Source: Nostoc sp. UHCC 0302
GTDB lineage: Bacteria > Cyanobacteriota > Cyanobacteriia > Cyanobacteriales > Nostocaceae
DNA: 64,000 nucleotides
Assembly (NCBI RefSeq): GCF_038096175.1
Contig: NZ_CP151099.1
Coordinates: forward strand, 2,916,501 to 2,980,500
Direction: 5' to 3'
The notes beneath the pieces were generated by a model, which saw only the letters and a program-made list of their open reading frames with translations, did no database searches and had not been told where the DNA came from. Each line of letters starts with the position of its first letter. The first letter of the stretch is position 1. Below are positions 16,620 through 25,276 of this stretch, piece after piece. The position numbers were made by a program, and so were the translations under genes.

Positions 16620-16707
16620 GAATTAGTTAACCCGTGATAGAGTCAGGCTATATTTATGTCAGACATTGTTTAACCTTATATTCTGTAAGCAATAGGAGAT
16701 TTAGTAG

Positions 16708-16950
16708 ATGAACAACGGCGCTAGAGAAAAGCAGATAGCTGTGAGAGTAACTGACGAGGAAAAAAATGCTTTTGAAGACAAGGCCAAACAGGAGGGAAAA
16801 ACACCTTCACAAGTCCTTTTACAGTTTGTACACAGCTATATTGGGCTTTCTGGGGAACGTTCTGGTGAAGCGGACGTACAGCAAAAGATAAGCCAGCTAG
16901 AAGCTCAAATTCGCGAAATTCAGCAACAGTTGGGAAAACAGCCCGCCTGA
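16708..16950 (+). CDS. Small ribbon-helix-helix (CopG/Arc-like) DNA-binding protein
   Basis: 80 aa. Residues 8-45 follow the RHH plan: a basic beta strand (KQIAVRVTDEEK), a helix (NAFEDKAKQEGK) and a second helix beginning at TPSQVLLQFVHSYI. The rest is a coiled-coil tail (QQKISQLEAQIREIQQQLG) that could drive oligomerisation. Such proteins control plasmid copy number, partition or toxin-antitoxin operons. The start has ATAGGAGA about 10 nt upstream. It is the first gene of a plus-strand run (RHH, coiled-coil, KilA-N, Rep-like) and is followed by its own terminator. Confidence 0.7.
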   Translation: MNNGAREKQIAVRVTDEEKNAFEDKAKQEGKTPSQVLLQFVHSYIGLSGERSGEADVQQKISQLEAQIREIQQQLGKQPA

Positions 16951-17008
16951 GAGAAGAAAATGAATCTCTCAGGCGATGGCGTGATCGTGTAATCAAACTT
17001 ATTAAGGA

Positions 17009-17043
17009 AAACCCGCCCCCTACTTGAGGCGGGTTTGCGCTTT
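17009..17043 (+). terminator. Intrinsic terminator after the RHH gene
   Basis: Perfect 9-bp stem AAACCCGCC (17009-17017) and GGCGGGTTT (17028-17036), with a 10-nt loop. GCGCTTTT follows. It separates the RHH gene from the plus-strand genes downstream. Confidence 0.75.
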
Positions 17044-17055
17044 TAAGGAACTACT

Positions 17056-17091
17056 TTGTGTTTAGCTATGCTAAACTTATGCTAAACACAA
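17056..17091. promoter_or_regulatory. Operator-like palindrome (site 2), three half-sites
   Basis: Perfect 11-bp inverted repeat TTGTGTTTAGC (17056-17066) and GCTAAACACAA (17081-17091), with one more GCTAAAC inside at 17070-17076. The outer half-sites GTTTAGC and GCTAAAC are separated by 14 nt, as at 16592-16619. The repeated motif could be an operator or part of an iteron-type origin. Confidence 0.55.
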
Positions 17092-17231
17092 GGTACAAAA
17101 TTTATTATGACTGTAATCTCGTCAGTGCAGCAAATCGATACAAACCTTCAGCTTTTACAGACAAGTAATCAATGGTAAGAGTAATACTCATGCCGTCTTG
17201 CATCAAGCTACACATTTACTAAATATGCTTC

Positions 17232-17258
17232 GATAACAAGTGTAAAACATTTGTTATC
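17232..17258. promoter_or_regulatory. Palindrome upstream of the coiled-coil gene
   Basis: GATAACAAGTG (17232-17242) and CATTTGTTATC (17248-17258) pair over 11 positions with one G-U pair and a 5-nt spacer. It lies 139 nt before the next gene. It could be a regulator site, or a hairpin in the leader. Confidence 0.4.
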
Positions 17259-17396
17259 ACGACAAATAGCAGTAATTTATGACCACTTTCACAATACCAA
17301 ATCCCCTAACTGCAACAGGGGTTAATTCTGTTCGCCTACATAAGCTTCTAACAAGAAGTCAGAAACGCCACAAAGTCCCATAAGAGTAAAACCCAA

Positions 17397-18446
17397 TTGT
17401 GTCAATCGGTTAGCGTTTCGTCACGATCACATCCTAGATATGGTGAATCGGGAGTGATCGAAGCGGAAGCACCAAACGATTCACAGCAAATTGTTACCTT
17501 CAGCGATGGTGAAAAACTGCTAGTTAACAATGCTGATTTAGATGTCTCCAGTGTCCCACTTCCAAGTGAGCGAATTTATCCACCAGAATACGCAGAAGCC
17601 ATCGCATCTCTAAAAGAACAGCATAGGCGGGAACTAGAGCGGCTCGAAGCAGATTTAAGGATTGGTTTACAAGTAGAAGCTAGAGCTAGGGCAGAAGCGC
17701 AAGTACGAGAACAACTCGAATCGTTGCAACAACGCCTAGACGAAATGGAGGGATTACGACAATTAGAGCTAGAGAATCAACGATTACAACGTCGTATTCA
17801 AGAACTGGAAAACGCAAAACAGCCACATCCTACACAAGAGCGGGACAATAAGCAGGCAGTTAAAAAGAATGTTCAGCAATCCTCAGATACGATAGATTTG
17901 CGCTCGCTGGCTGTTGAGCCACCGAAGGAAAATGCCACCGAATGTTTACGACTGATGGGTATAGCTTTGAGTAATCTGGCCAGTGCCATGAACAACGCCC
18001 AAGCTCTTGAAGCAGCTGCAATTATTCTGGGGAGTGAGCCGACACAGAGCGCGATCGCCACAAGGACGGAACAATTGCAGTTAATACCCCAGGCAGTAAG
18101 TGACATCAGGCAGGTACTTGCAAAACCTGAATGTACATGGATTGACTATTTAGCTGTAGCAGAAGAATACGAGGTAATTAAACAGGATTACTGGGCAGAA
18201 TTAACCCCACAGGAAAAAGAGCAAATCACTGCACTAGAGAAGGCTGAACAACCTACTTTGATTGGGCTTGGCTCTATTGTTGCTTACGCAGACCCCTACT
18301 ACACGCTGTATTTAGCCAGGGGCGAAGTTGTGGAGGATTTGGGCGAGTCAGTGATAGTGGCGTGGGATCACTGGGCGGAACGAGGTAAAAAAACTGATAG
18401 GTACTTCAAATCAGAATTGAGATTCTGGCAAGCCGACAACCAGTAA
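17397..18446 (+). CDS. Coiled-coil plasmid-type protein, about 349 aa
   Basis: Not assigned to a named family. The N-terminus has a small beta-rich part (QIVTFSDGEKLLVNNADLDV) like an SH3/KOW-type segment. Residues about 70-145 are a long charged coiled coil (EQHRRELERLEADL, LQQRLDEMEGLRQLELENQ). The C-terminal half is helical and ends with a second beta segment (IGLGSIVAYADPYYTLYL ... VVEDLGESVIVAWDHWAERG). The start codon is uncertain: the frame begins with TTG at 17397 and has no ATG nearby. It lies in the plus-strand run before KilA-N and Rep-like, so a role in plasmid maintenance is plausible but inferred. Confidence 0.65.
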   Translation: MCQSVSVSSRSHPRYGESGVIEAEAPNDSQQIVTFSDGEKLLVNNADLDVSSVPLPSERIYPPEYAEAIASLKEQHRRELERLEADLRIGLQVEARARAEAQVREQLESLQQRLDEMEGLRQLELENQRLQRRIQELENAKQPHPTQERDNKQAVKKNVQQSSDTIDLRSLAVEPPKENATECLRLMGIALSNLASAMNNAQALEAAAIILGSEPTQSAIATRTEQLQLIPQAVSDIRQVLAKPECTWIDYLAVAEEYEVIKQDYWAELTPQEKEQITALEKAEQPTLIGLGSIVAYADPYYTLYLARGEVVEDLGESVIVAWDHWAERGKKTDRYFKSELRFWQADNQ

Positions 18447-18531
18447 ATACAACTTACCTCTAGCTAAAAAAATCAATGCGGCTTCACTGGAATGCTGCTG
18501 ATATTTTCATGCGCCGAAAATTGGAGGAATT

Positions 18532-19296
18532 ATGGATGCAATAACAATTATTTCACGACAAGTAAATGGCTCAGTTGTCAAACAACGTCGATGTGATGGT
18601 TATGTCAACGCCACGGCTTTAGCCAGTGCTTACAAATTAGCTACAGGCAAGCGGCGCGATGTTAGTGAATGGCTAGAAAATAAACGTACAAAAGAGACGC
18701 TTTCGCATCTGAGTTCAAATACGGGAATTCCCGTGTTTGAGTTATATCAAGTGTTTCAAGGCTCTCCCCTTCACGGAGGCGGCACTTGGATTCATCCGAA
18801 GCTAGCAGTCAGATTTGGCATTTGGCTTTCGGATGAGTTCGGCTATCTGGTCGAGCAGTGGGTTGAAGAATGGGTGGTGAATGGCCAGCCAACTGTCGGG
18901 GATTCCAAAGTTTTGGAATTGGAAAGCAAATTAGAAACGGCAATGGAAGCTATCACCCAGCTACAAGCCCAAATCCAGAATCTGCTGCCCCCATCATCAG
19001 ATTTTATACCCCCTGGCTGGGATGCCGAAGTCTGGGACAAGTTACCACCACAAGATAAACGTCACTTCAGGTTTTTGTTCCGCCGTCGCTGCTTCCGCCC
19101 TTCTGGGCAGGGCAGTAATGAGCCACTGGCATTATCCCATGTAACTGTTGAGCAGTTGAGACAGAAGCAGAAAAACGAGGTTGAGCGGTTGGTTGGAGAA
19201 ATATCATCCCAGGAAAAACAGCAACTTCAGGCAGCAAAACAAGAGATGTTAAGACGCTTCTGGGCAGAAAGTCCGGATGAAGATGTGCCGTTTTAA
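18532..19296 (+). CDS. KilA-N domain protein
   Basis: 254 aa. Residues 1-115 are a KilA-N domain: RCDGYVNATALASAYKLATG (the 'G-INATAL' block), WLENKRTKE, then GGTWIHPKLAVRFGIWLSDE, the characteristic 'W-HP-LA---A-W-S--F' motif. KilA-N is a DNA-binding domain of phage and plasmid regulators. A short coiled coil (KLETAMEAITQLQAQIQNL) follows, then a helical, basic C-terminal region. The ATG has a strong GGAGG 5 nt upstream. It lies 85 nt after the coiled-coil gene and 41 nt before the Rep-like gene, so the three may be co-transcribed. Confidence 0.85.
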   Translation: MDAITIISRQVNGSVVKQRRCDGYVNATALASAYKLATGKRRDVSEWLENKRTKETLSHLSSNTGIPVFELYQVFQGSPLHGGGTWIHPKLAVRFGIWLSDEFGYLVEQWVEEWVVNGQPTVGDSKVLELESKLETAMEAITQLQAQIQNLLPPSSDFIPPGWDAEVWDKLPPQDKRHFRFLFRRRCFRPSGQGSNEPLALSHVTVEQLRQKQKNEVERLVGEISSQEKQQLQAAKQEMLRRFWAESPDEDVPF

Positions 19297-19337
19297 CCCA
19301 GAATCGCAGCCTCACACGAATATATAGAAGGTGGAAC

Positions 19338-20396
19338 ATGAGCAGCATTGCCTCTACTAATAAATTTTCTGTCCTGGTGATATTACGCCGGGAGTACCTC
19401 GACATCACGGGCAACTTCTGCGCGGCCAAGCTGATTGAATATTTTCGGCATTGGACAAACTGGAAGGTGAAAAATCACCGTACCGTTTGGATCTACCAGC
19501 CACTCAAACGGATTTACGCCGATCTGATGGGGGAATATAGTCTTCACGTCATTAGGAGTGCGATCGCCTTACTTGAAGAGAAGGGAATTATCGAGAAGCA
19601 GAAGAACCCAGGCAACGGTCAAGACAGAACATGGCAGTATAAATTAAACTTCGATGTACTGAATGGGTTTTTGGAACTTCGCAAGTGCAAAAACGAACAT
19701 TCAGAATTCAATGCAGAACAATACCACAGATCCAATCCTGAAGCTTCAAAGCCACAACAACACTCTGCTGTTGAGCTTGAAGAAAGTGAGGAAAATGAAA
19801 ATCTAGATCAGCAAATCCCGGTTACTTCCTTCGTTGGAGAGATAGAACTTGTTGACTCGACTATCAAGACAGATACTCATGAGGATCATTCTTCCGCCGC
19901 CGAATCTGCATCAAAATCTTTGCAGACAGTCTTGACCGAAACAGCCCAGACTACTGACTATGACTCAGAATCAGAATTAGATGATGATTCTGTTGCCCCT
20001 ACTGTGGAAAAATCAATTCAGCCGAGTCACCAAGAAGTAATTGACGTGTTGCAGCAGTTGAGGGAGATTCCTTGTACCCCACAGTTCCGGCTCAATTCAG
20101 AAATCCAGCGTACAGTTAAGCGATGTTGGGAGAATGTACCAGGGGCGATCGCTTATTTGAAGGAGGCGTTACAGACTTGGAAGGGGATAAAGTCACCAGA
20201 GGCTGTGTTTGTCGCTGCTTGTAAGGAAGGACGGAAACCGGAGTCCTCGCAGGTAAAATCTGCTGTGAAAGATTGGTTTGAGTGGGCAAGGCGAGAAAGG
20301 ATTGTAATTGCAATGTCTGGTGAGGCCGTGTACACACCGGATGGTGAAGCGGTGAAATTGCAAGAGATGATGCGGCGGTTTCCGATGCAGGAGTAA
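19338..20396 (+). CDS. Winged-helix Rep-like plasmid protein
   Basis: 352 aa. The N-terminal 110 residues look like a winged helix-turn-helix of the replication-initiator or plasmid-regulator type (CAAKLIEYFRHWTNWKVKNH, WIYQPLKRIYADLMGEYS, AIALLEEKGIIEKQK). A long acidic, Ser/Glu-rich linker follows (about 135-225), then a conserved C-terminal domain (LKEALQTWKGIKSPEAVFVA ... WFEWARRERIVIAMSG). Similar genes occur on Nostoc plasmids; a replication role is likely but not proven. GAAGGTGG lies 4 nt before the ATG. Its final 80 codons recur twice downstream (21513-21758, 27019-28490). Confidence 0.6.
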   Translation: MSSIASTNKFSVLVILRREYLDITGNFCAAKLIEYFRHWTNWKVKNHRTVWIYQPLKRIYADLMGEYSLHVIRSAIALLEEKGIIEKQKNPGNGQDRTWQYKLNFDVLNGFLELRKCKNEHSEFNAEQYHRSNPEASKPQQHSAVELEESEENENLDQQIPVTSFVGEIELVDSTIKTDTHEDHSSAAESASKSLQTVLTETAQTTDYDSESELDDDSVAPTVEKSIQPSHQEVIDVLQQLREIPCTPQFRLNSEIQRTVKRCWENVPGAIAYLKEALQTWKGIKSPEAVFVAACKEGRKPESSQVKSAVKDWFEWARRERIVIAMSGEAVYTPDGEAVKLQEMMRRFPMQE

Positions 20397-20477
20397 GGCG
20401 AAGGTTTTGCCGTGCCACAGCCTGAAAAATGATCGAGTGAGGCGATCTCTCTCCGGTATAAGGCGCGGACTCTGCAA

Positions 20478-20651
20478 ATGGAGAAACTCAAAATGGCAGG
20501 AATTCTCAGAGAAAAACCTGATTTTGACTTCTTACTGGAATGTTGACAAGATGACCCCGCCTTGCAAATTGTCGTTAAAAAGCTGTTGGCGAAGTTTCCA
20601 CAGTGGGGGTTGGTGGCTGCGGATGGGGTGCTGGTGAAGTGGGAGGAATAG
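20478..20651 (+). pseudogene. Small gene broken by TGA downstream of the Rep-like gene
   Basis: One frame from the ATG at 20478 reads MEKLKMAGILREKPDFDFLL, meets TGA at 20544-20546, then continues as QDDPALQIVVKKLLAKFPQW and ends at 20651. The two halves fit one peptide of 57 residues with a single nonsense codon, perhaps TGG to TGA. The family is unknown. It follows the Rep-like gene by 81 nt. Confidence 0.45.
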
Positions 20652-20662
20652 TCCTCTTTTAT

Positions 20663-20817
20663 CACTTGCGGAAAACAATAATCGGAGCGAAACTCTGAAA
20701 CGTTGATTTAATAAAGTTTTGAGCTTTTCTTTTCTAACAGAAACTAAAATTTCTAGCCAAAAACTGAAAAGTAAAGCTCTCAAAGGCTTTCAAATATTGG
20801 CTTTTCCAAAGTGACAC
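20663..20817 (+). repeat. 155-nt structured dispersed repeat, copy A
   Basis: About 90% identical, by eye, to the reverse complement of 38310-38464, with the same length and one small compensated indel. It contains a 14-nt stem, GAGCTTTTCTTTTC (20721-20734) against GAAAAGTAAAGCTC (20767-20780), with one mismatch, plus a loop that is also conserved. Short inverted ends (CACTT/AAGTG) bound it. No reading frame is conserved. It is a MITE-like or structured-RNA candidate. Confidence 0.75.
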
Positions 20818-20915
20818 AACAGAGATAATTATCGATTTCGCCCTTCTTTACTTACTCAACATTAAACCTAAATCCTTACGTTATTTGTAATTAATCGTCA
20901 ATATTTTTTGCTATT

Positions 20916-21389
20916 TTAATTTGCAGATATTATAATAAACCCTTCTCGTTTTTTTTCGTATTTCAGATTATTTTTTAACTTAGATATACACTCATCTATA
21001 CTTAAATAATATGTTTTATCTATCTGGTCACATTGCCATTCAAAAACAATAAACCACTTGTTCTGGGGAGTTAACAATAATTTTAGTAAAGAATCTAGGC
21101 TTTTTCCTCCCCAATTTATTTTTGAGCCATTAACTTCTAATTCTAATAAATCTAGTATTTGACCTGTTACAGATAAATATGTCCATTCTTTTTCAGCAAA
21201 GCTTATAGGCAAATAACTGTGTATTTTTTTAGGCATTAGACTTTCTGTTAAACAAATATACTTACCCCAAATATAGCATTTAGGTTCTTGAGGATATTCT
21301 ATGCCTTCCCAAACTATTGTTTTTTGATAGCATTCTAAGCTGTCTAATGGTTGCTTATTTAAAAGTAATAATTCAAAACATACATCCAT
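20916..21389 (-). CDS. Hypothetical AT-rich protein, 157 aa
   Basis: Not recognised. The sequence has a mixed alpha/beta pattern (KCYIWGKYICLTESLMPKKI, NKWFIVFEWQCDQID, then a basic end LKNNLKYEKKREG) without signal peptide or membrane segment. It is much more AT-rich than the Rep-like gene before it, which suggests separate origin. It is the only intact gene between the first and second copies of the Rep-like 3' end, so it looks like cargo of that unit. Small orphan proteins in such positions are sometimes immunity or antitoxin proteins; nothing here proves that. Confidence 0.55.
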   Translation of the reverse strand: MDVCFELLLLNKQPLDSLECYQKTIVWEGIEYPQEPKCYIWGKYICLTESLMPKKIHSYLPISFAEKEWTYLSVTGQILDLLELEVNGSKINWGGKSLDSLLKLLLTPQNKWFIVFEWQCDQIDKTYYLSIDECISKLKNNLKYEKKREGFIIISAN

Positions 21390-21512
21390 AATATTTCCTA
21401 TAAGTAAAACGATGTAAATACTGGTAATTGGGATAAGAGAGGAGGGAAAATAGTTTGAGCCTAATTAATTTTATTTAATATAGGTTCTTTTTCCCCTCCG
21501 ACTTACTCAGTC

Positions 21513-21758
21513 ATTTACTTAAAGGAAGCGTTACGAACTTGGAAAGGAATTAAGTCACCGGAAGCAGTGTTTGTTGCTGCTTGTAAGGAAGGCAGGAAAC
21601 CGGAGGCACAGCAGGCCAAGCCTGGTGCGATTGTTTGGTTTGAATGGGCAAGGAAAAACAGGATTGTGATTGCTATTTCAGGAGAAACAGTGTACACAGC
21701 GGATGGTGAGGCGGTGGCGTTGGCAGAAATGATGCGGCGGTTTCCGGTGGGTGATTAG
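21513..21758 (+). pseudogene. Second copy of the Rep-like gene's 3' end
   Basis: The frame YLKEALRTWKGIKSPEAVFV, then AACKEGRKPE, continuing to RFPVGD, matches the final 80 residues of the 19338-20396 gene at about 75% by eye. It begins at the same internal point and ends at the homologous stop. There is no N-terminal part and no ribosome binding site at the boundary; the preceding 120 nt are AT-rich and unrelated. It is a displaced 3' end and not a gene of its own. Confidence 0.8.
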
Positions 21759-21842
21759 GGTTTTGGGGTTGCCCAAAATCTCAATGTTTTAAGATTGCTG
21801 CCAATTCTTATACTACTTATATTGTATTTTCCTGTACTTACG

Positions 21843-22612
21843 ATGTCTCGCCCAAAACGTGACCTGAAAGCTGGATTTTGCTACCATATTACCGTCCGTT
21901 GCAACAATCGGGAATTTCGCCTCACTCGCCTGAAATGCCGTGAAGTCTTTCTCTGTGCCATTAAAAAAGCGCAAGGAAAGTACGGGTTTAAACTTTATAC
22001 CCTGTGCATTATGTCAAATCATGTACATTATTTGATTGAACCCCAACAAACCGAAAACCTTCCCAAAATCATGCACTGGCTCAATTGGTACACTGCGATG
22101 TGTTTCAATCGGATGCTAAACCGCACAGGCATTTTTGCGAGAAACGATATCATAGCACTGGTTTTCCCAACACAGATCATCGACGGGCTTTGAATACGCT
22201 GCGATACATTCACGCTAACCCAAAAGCCGCCGGAATGCAGCAAGGCTTTTTCTACAATTTCAGCAATTATGGCACTCATGACCGCTTGAGCAACGATGGC
22301 ATTACTCAGTGGCATCCGGCATTTTTGCAATTGGGGCGAACTTTAGAGGACTGCGCGGCAAAATATCGCAAATTTTGTCAGAAATATAGACCCAAAGCCA
22401 AGCCAGAGACAAGGAATCACTGGGGTAGCAACTTTTTACCGTCGGTGATGGAGGGTGCAAAGGCGAAAAAGTCTTCGCCGGGGCAGTTGGGTTTACCCTG
22501 GAACAAGCAGAGAGCGACTGAGAGTACGGATGTACATGAGGTAGCAACAAAATTTATTCAAGCAAATTGTTATCAGCCCCCAGTGCCAGGTATCAGATTT
22601 TTGAAATGTTGA
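21843..22612 (+). pseudogene. REP-associated (Y1, HUH) transposase, frameshifted
   Basis: It starts MSRPKRDLKAGFCYHITVRC, a typical opening of REP-associated tyrosine transposases (TnpA_REP, IS200-like Y1 fold). The HUH block is SNHVHYLIEP, and the catalytic Tyr probably lies in LNWYTAMCFNRML. Near 22130 the frame breaks: GGC-ATT reads correctly if one C is restored, giving NRTGHF-EKRYHSTGF, and continues to 22612 with LRYIHANPKAAGM. A 1-bp deletion therefore splits the gene. Single-copy enzymes of this family act on REP hairpins elsewhere in the genome. It follows the second Rep-like 3' copy by 84 nt. Confidence 0.75.
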
Positions 22613-22671
22613 TTTCTGCGTGCGAAATGAGGCTGAAATAAATGTTCACAAACTTCTGAAAGGCTTATATG

Positions 22672-25269
22672 TTACAATTTACAAGTCGCAACGCGAGAGA
22701 AAAAGCTGCTGTCGCTGTCTAAGGCCCGGGCCCGCTCCCCTGGCCCGCTCGCTCGCCGCTCCGCTCCCGCTCCCCCTAAGGCCGCCGTTCTAGATGATGG
22801 TAGTCCTCCCCTACCGTACATGGAGTCTTCTTGTATACGCTTTATTATCAAGTCATAGCTCACCCAACCACCTCTGGAGTGACTTGTAGTGTCCTCTAGT
22901 TCGTTATCATACCATCCAACTGCCCTGGCAAATTGTAAATAATTATCATAATCTTTGTCAGTCCAGTCTCCTAGTTTTATATTTAGTCTATTCCCAGTCT
23001 TAATCCATATTTCCTTCTGCACACTAAAGCCAAAACGTTTGTCTGCATTGACCCAAAGCTTGTCTATTTTTTGCAGGTCTGGACAAGAAAATCTATTGAT
23101 GTCCTCATAATTTAAATATCCTTGTTCTTCTCTTTGAGCAATATTGAGCATGAGAATATATGTTTGCTTATCAGCATCTGACCAATTTTTAGTCTTCAGA
23201 AAATTTTCAAGTTGAGCATATAAGTGATCTCTCAGCGATGTTTCAACCTCTTTATCTTGGGGGTTTAGCTTAATTAAACTTCGATAAACTGATTCAATAT
23301 TTTCGCCTGTGAGCAACTGATTGTCTTTAGTAAAATCAGTTTGATTTGGATGTTTTTTTAATATATTAAATGCTTGACTGTAAGATTCTATAGCTTTTTG
23401 ATTTTGTTTAGACTGAGCTAGTAAATCACCTTGACTCTTATAGAAGAATACTTGAATTTGTAATCCTGGGCTAGAATTTAAAATTTGATGATCATTTTTA
23501 GCTTCATCCAAGAAATTTTTACTTTGCTTAATTTCTTCCTGTGCTAATTGTAGATTTTTTAGTTGTTGATTTGCTTGTGACCTAGTAGCAAAGACTAATG
23601 CTTGTCTAAGTTGGTGATTCTTAACACCAAAAGATAAAGCAGATAGCCTTAAAGCTTCATTAAAATTAATCGTAATCTCTTTTGAATTAGAGTTTTCCTT
23701 GCTTTGTATTTCTCCAGCTAGTTTATTTAATTCCTGAACAGATGAGACTTCTTCTTTAGTTTCATTAATTTGCTTATTACGTGCTGATACACCTAAAATT
23801 GCTGCTCCTACCACAGTTACAATTAAAACAACAACCCCAATACTAATTCGCCGTTGAGCTTTCTTATTCGCTTCACGAAGTAATTGATTTCTTTCTTCTG
23901 CTGCCTCCCTCTCTTTTCTTTCTATTTCTAAATCTGCTTCTTGTTCTTTAGCGGCAATCTCTTCCCTTTCTCTTTCCAAAGCTGCTTTTTGTTCTTGAGC
24001 AGCAATCTCTTCGTGGATCTCCCTCTCTTTACTAGCTGCTAAAAACTGCTTATCCTGATAACTTAAATTTTTATCCCTTGCCCATTCTTCAGCTTCTTGT
24101 AATGCCTTTCCTCGCAGGAGTCGGGAATGATCAGTACTTCTAGAAGCCACCCAGAACCGAAAATTCTCAGAATAAGGACGCAGATTGTTTAATTGATTTT
24201 CAATCCAATTATAATCAAAGATTTCATAATAAATTTGATTATAAACTTTCAGTTTACCTTGCTGTCTAATAACTAAACCTGAAAGTTGTAACTCACTTTG
24301 CTCTAATGTATCATCTGCTGTTACAAGTGATTTTGCTTCACTGAACCTCACTTGCTGATATACTTCTAATAAGTAACCTGCCTTCTGCTCATCTCGCAAA
24401 ATTCTAGCTTGAATCGTTCGTAAATGTTCAGGTTCATCCTGTGATTCCCAGTTTTCGAGAATCCGCGATCTAACAGCTTGCTCTACTGAACAGGGATGTT
24501 CTTGTATTGACTCCTCAACCATAAACTGACATAATTTTTGAGTTAGAAATGGTTGCCCCCCAGTCCACTGCAAAATCTCCTGCATTATGGCCTGAGTATT
24601 ACTGAATTTACCGCGCAACCCTTTTTCTAATGGTTCAGATTCATTTAGTTGAAAGCCTTTGAGAGAGACTGCCTGACCAATGTTAAACGGAGTGCGCTGT
24701 TTATCTTCAATTAAATTACTAGGTGATGCTACTCCCAGCAAACAAAATGTGAGGCGATTATAATCAGGATTATCTACACGCTTGTTGTAACAAGCACGAA
24801 TTAATGCAAAAAAGTCATCTGTGGGAAAATTCAGACTGAGTACGCTATCAATTTCATCAATAAAAATAACGATATCTTCTTGAACTTCAACAAGTAGTAC
24901 TTCTTCCAAAAACTTGCGAAATCTTGTAACTAGCGAATTTAACTGATTCGCCTTCCACCAATCACCAAAATCTAAATTTAATCCAAAACTGTCAATGAGC
25001 GTGTCAATTAAGTCTGCATACCATTGTTCGGGAGGGACATTCTGAATACCTCCAGCAGAAAGGTCAACGGCTGCACACTTTATGCCATCATCTCTTAATC
25101 GCTGCATGGTTCGCACACGTAGGCTAGACTTACCACTCTGGCGCGAATTCAGTACATAACAAAACTTCCCCGCTTTCAGCCCTTCATATAACTGTGCATC
25201 AGCTTCTCGTATGACGTAGGTGCTGGCATTTTCAGGTAGACTTCCAGAGAATATGTATTGGTCAACCAC
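22672..25269 (-). CDS. AAA-like ATPase with coiled coil, one membrane segment and helical-repeat region
   Basis: 865 aa. The N-terminal 360 residues are an AAA-like (AAA_35-type) domain: ADAQLYEGLKAGKFCYVLNS, Walker A SRQSGKSS, Walker B IVIFIDEIDSVL, then LQWTGGQPFLTQKLCQFM, typical of cyanobacterial CHAT/AAA partners. A charged coiled coil (about 410-470) leads into one membrane segment (ISIGVVVLIVTVVGAAILGV) and a TPR-like helical region (QKAIESYSQAFNILKKHP). The last 40 residues are odd: GGAGAERRASGPGERARALD comes from a GC-rich low-complexity patch. It begins 7 nt after the CHAT-AAA gene, so the two form an operon, probably a membrane-linked effector and its regulator. Confidence 0.75.
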   Translation of the reverse strand: MVDQYIFSGSLPENASTYVIREADAQLYEGLKAGKFCYVLNSRQSGKSSLRVRTMQRLRDDGIKCAAVDLSAGGIQNVPPEQWYADLIDTLIDSFGLNLDFGDWWKANQLNSLVTRFRKFLEEVLLVEVQEDIVIFIDEIDSVLSLNFPTDDFFALIRACYNKRVDNPDYNRLTFCLLGVASPSNLIEDKQRTPFNIGQAVSLKGFQLNESEPLEKGLRGKFSNTQAIMQEILQWTGGQPFLTQKLCQFMVEESIQEHPCSVEQAVRSRILENWESQDEPEHLRTIQARILRDEQKAGYLLEVYQQVRFSEAKSLVTADDTLEQSELQLSGLVIRQQGKLKVYNQIYYEIFDYNWIENQLNNLRPYSENFRFWVASRSTDHSRLLRGKALQEAEEWARDKNLSYQDKQFLAASKEREIHEEIAAQEQKAALEREREEIAAKEQEADLEIERKEREAAEERNQLLREANKKAQRRISIGVVVLIVTVVGAAILGVSARNKQINETKEEVSSVQELNKLAGEIQSKENSNSKEITINFNEALRLSALSFGVKNHQLRQALVFATRSQANQQLKNLQLAQEEIKQSKNFLDEAKNDHQILNSSPGLQIQVFFYKSQGDLLAQSKQNQKAIESYSQAFNILKKHPNQTDFTKDNQLLTGENIESVYRSLIKLNPQDKEVETSLRDHLYAQLENFLKTKNWSDADKQTYILMLNIAQREEQGYLNYEDINRFSCPDLQKIDKLWVNADKRFGFSVQKEIWIKTGNRLNIKLGDWTDKDYDNYLQFARAVGWYDNELEDTTSHSRGGWVSYDLIIKRIQEDSMYGRGGLPSSRTAALGGAGAERRASGPGERARALDSDSSFFSRVATCKL
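22719..22795. repeat. GC-rich low-complexity patch at the end of the AAA gene
   Basis: About 77 nt of very GC-rich sequence (CGCTC, GCCCG and CTCCC units) flanked on both sides by CTAAGGCC, in a region otherwise near 40% GC. It encodes the Gly/Ala/Arg-rich C-terminal tail of the gene at 22672-25269. It looks inserted and does not resemble the rest of that gene. Confidence 0.65.
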
Positions 25270-25276
25270 GATTTAC

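Noticed and set aside
20407-20637. 76-aa plus-strand frame after the Rep-like gene
   Set aside because: The neighbouring frame (20478-20651) looks more natural apart from one TGA, so this one is a shadow.
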